Below are positions 12,032 to 13,827 of a stretch of 13,827 nt of DNA, in pieces; within the stretch, counting starts at the first letter, position 1; each line of letters starts with the position of its first letter. The position numbers and the translations under genes were made by a program. Under the pieces are notes generated by a model. That model searched no databases, was not told the DNA's origin, and was given only the letters and a program-made list of their open reading frames with translations. Source of the stretch: JAEUKQ01 sp044227605 (GTDB taxonomy: Bacteria; Pseudomonadota; Alphaproteobacteria; JAEUKQ01). The stretch lies in assembly GCA_044227605.1 (NCBI GenBank), contig JBGAWJ010000032.1, positions 1-13,827 on the forward strand, read 5' to 3'.

Positions 12032-13827
12032 GTGAAATTATCAAGTCTTTTAGTAAAACTAACCCGGTTTTCCCAAAAAAATGCATGGGCAGTGATTGCT
12101 TTTTATATGGCAATTCTGCTTCCCTTAGGCTTTTTTGCTTTCAAGGAATTTAGGATCAATACCGATACGGCGGATATTATTGACCCTGCCTTAGATTGGC
12201 GAAAAGATAAGCTGGCTTTTGAAAAATTATTTCCCATTTTTGCCAATAATCTATTAATCGTTGTTGACGACCCAACCCCTTTGCAAGCGTTAAAGGCATC
12301 GGAAAAATTAAAACAATATCTAGTTAGCAATTCTACAAGGCTGGAAACGATTAATATTCCGGGAGAAGATGAATTTTTCCAAAACAACGGCTTGCTATTT
12401 CTGAATATTAATCAAATTGAAAATATTTCTGATCAATTAAATAATGCCCAACCGATACTTGCAACCTTGGCGGCTGATAATAGCTTAAGGGGTTTTATCC
12501 AAATTGTTGATTTTGTTATACTGGGTGTAAAAGAGAATAAGATATCGCTTACTCAGGCAGCTGCCATTATCTCAAGACTTCAGGTTATTATTCAGGGACT
12601 TTCTTTAAATCATAAACCCCAAGCTAGTTTTTTTGATTCAATGGAATTGACAAGCAATTTAATGCCAACCAGACAGGTTATCTTTATAAAACCTGTTTTG
12701 GATTTTGGATCTTTAGCACCGGGTAAAAATGCAGTCCAAGAAATTCAACAGGCTATTCAGCAAGTAAAAATTCAATATCCGGAAACTAATTTTCGTATTA
12801 CAGGGTCGGTGGCATTAGCGGATGATGAATTTTCGACGGTTGCAGAAAGCAATGGAACGGCCGGAATCGTTTCTTTTTTACTGGTATTAGTTGTTTTATT
12901 CATAGCCTTGCGTTCCTGGCAATTAATATTGGCCGTTGTCGTTACTTTATTAGCAGGCTTGTTAGGCACAACAATTTTTGCCATTTTTGCACTGGGGCCT
13001 TTTAATATTATTTCAATTGCATTTTTTGTTTTGTTTGTTGGATTAGCGGTGGATTTTGGCATTCAATATTGTGTTCGTTTTCGTAAAGAATGGCGTGATA
13101 ATACTGATCTTAATTTATCGTTACTTGAAACATCGAGGACTATTGGTTCCTCCTTAATTCTAGCAGCCCTTTTAACGTCTTTGGGTTTTTTTTCTTTCAT
13201 TCCAACCCCCTATCTAGGTGTTGCCGAGCTTGGGTTGATCGCAGGCGGTGGCATGATGATTGCCGTGCTATTAAATTTAACGCTACTGCCAGCCCTTCTT
13301 TCTCTATTACTTCCTGCCCGGCAGAAACCTTTAGGTGCCGTTGGTTTTTTTCATAAAACTGACGCTTTTATCTCTCGGTCAAAGTGGTATTTTATTCTGT
13401 TATTTGTCTTTTTAACAATTGGTGCTTGCTGGCTTTTACCTGCCATCCGTTTTGACGCTAATCCTTTAAACCTTAAAGACCCTAAAACCGAATCGATGGC
13501 AACCTTAATAGATTTATACAATGACCCAATTTATTCACCCTATGTGACAGACGTATTTATAGAACCTAACGTAAATCTGGCTGATACTGTGCAAAAACTT
13601 GAACAAACGCTTACTGTCTCCAAGGTCATCTCGCTACAAACATTTGTGCCGAAAGATCAGACAGATAAATTATTGCTCATTGATGATTTGAAGTTCCTCT
13701 TAAGAACAGTTTTGGATCCCGTTGATCCCAAACCAACCCCAACAGCTGCAGACATTAAACAATCACTTCTGAGTGGCTTGGAAACATTAAAGCCTTACCT
13801 AGAAACGGACCAAAAATTTAGAGATTT
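12032..13827 (+). CDS. hpnN: HpnN-type RND/MMPL lipid transporter, N-terminal part (cut by window edge)
   Basis: HpnN is an inner-membrane RND-superfamily protein implicated in moving hopanoids toward the outer membrane. 598 codons are open to the window edge, out of about 850-880 in the family. The order is: first membrane helix at about 18-36; a periplasmic domain with NTDTADIIDPALDWRKDKLA (43-62), NNGLLFL and RITGSVALADDE; then about five helices between 277 and 428, including GLAVDFGIQYCVRFRKEW (337-354), the MMPL/RND helix-4 signature. Another helix lies at about 452-470. The second periplasmic domain begins with RFDANPLNLKDPKTESMATL and FVPKDQTDKLLLIDD, typical of HpnN. The GTG start at 12032 fits the family; TTG codons at 12020 and 12023 are in frame and possible, and ribosome sites are poor. 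It is probably co-transcribed with hpnM. Confidence 0.87.
   Translation, partial: MKLSSLLVKLTRFSQKNAWAVIAFYMAILLPLGFFAFKEFRINTDTADIIDPALDWRKDKLAFEKLFPIFANNLLIVVDDPTPLQALKASEKLKQYLVSNSTRLETINIPGEDEFFQNNGLLFLNINQIENISDQLNNAQPILATLAADNSLRGFIQIVDFVILGVKENKISLTQAAAIISRLQVIIQGLSLNHKPQASFFDSMELTSNLMPTRQVIFIKPVLDFGSLAPGKNAVQEIQQAIQQVKIQYPETNFRITGSVALADDEFSTVAESNGTAGIVSFLLVLVVLFIALRSWQLILAVVVTLLAGLLGTTIFAIFALGPFNIISIAFFVLFVGLAVDFGIQYCVRFRKEWRDNTDLNLSLLETSRTIGSSLILAALLTSLGFFSFIPTPYLGVAELGLIAGGGMMIAVLLNLTLLPALLSLLLPARQKPLGAVGFFHKTDAFISRSKWYFILLFVFLTIGACWLLPAIRFDANPLNLKDPKTESMATLIDLYNDPIYSPYVTDVFIEPNVNLADTVQKLEQTLTVSKVISLQTFVPKDQTDKLLLIDDLKFLLRTVLDPVDPKPTPTAADIKQSLLSGLETLKPYLETDQKFRD

Noticed and set aside
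1..13827. CRISPR arrays, tRNA or rRNA genes, prophage genes, toxin-antitoxin pairs
   Set aside because: I looked for regularly spaced repeats, cloverleaf-like segments and phage or toxin-like small proteins on both strands by eye and saw none. A tRNAscan or CRISPR finder run would be more sensitive.

Overview
The window is chromosomal DNA from an AT-rich alphaproteobacterium, most likely of the Rhodospirillales/Acetobacterales type. Three things point there: the gltA, comEC and lexA cluster, the ppiD / tpiA-secG-pyrG block with ppiD divergent, and a hopanoid-type hpnM-hpnN pair. The LexA protein and the sequence before its gene also fit the alphaproteobacterial type. The low GC is judged by eye, not counted. 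It suggests a reduced or host-associated lineage, but no gene here proves that. Nearly all genes are ordinary housekeeping or envelope genes.

Layout. 1-696 (minus): the N-terminal part of citrate synthase gltA, cut by the window edge, preceded by a possible 43-residue ORF ending 4 bases before gltA. 789-2852 (plus): comEC with a TTG start, of the short form without a metallo-beta-lactamase domain. 2855-3574 (minus): lexA, convergent with comEC and only 2 bp from it. 3575-3773: a divergent control region with a LexA-box-like site and three inverted repeats. 3774-4706 (plus): a YibQ/DUF610 polysaccharide-deacetylase-like lipoprotein. 4728-5207 (minus): dps. 5308-5993: a decayed IS1595-family element with well-kept ends and a transposase broken by at least four frame changes. 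6014-7921 (minus): ppiD. 7922-8154: a divergent control region with a promoter-terminator module. 8155-8946 tpiA, 9097-9432 secG, 9499-11127 pyrG, 11295-11963 hpnM and 12032-end hpnN (cut by the edge) all read on the plus strand.

How the genes work together. Envelope assembly is the main theme: PpiD (periplasmic chaperone at the Sec exit), SecG (translocon subunit), the YibQ-like lipoprotein, and HpnM/HpnN (periplasmic lipid carrier and RND-type lipid transporter). LexA and Dps are stress and DNA-protection functions. GltA, TpiA and PyrG are central metabolism.

No CRISPR array, prophage, tRNA or rRNA gene was seen, and no clearly new multi-gene system. The best leads are small: the possible leader or small RNA ahead of tpiA, the small ORF ahead of gltA, the joining of hpnMN to pyrG, and the IS remnant next to dps.
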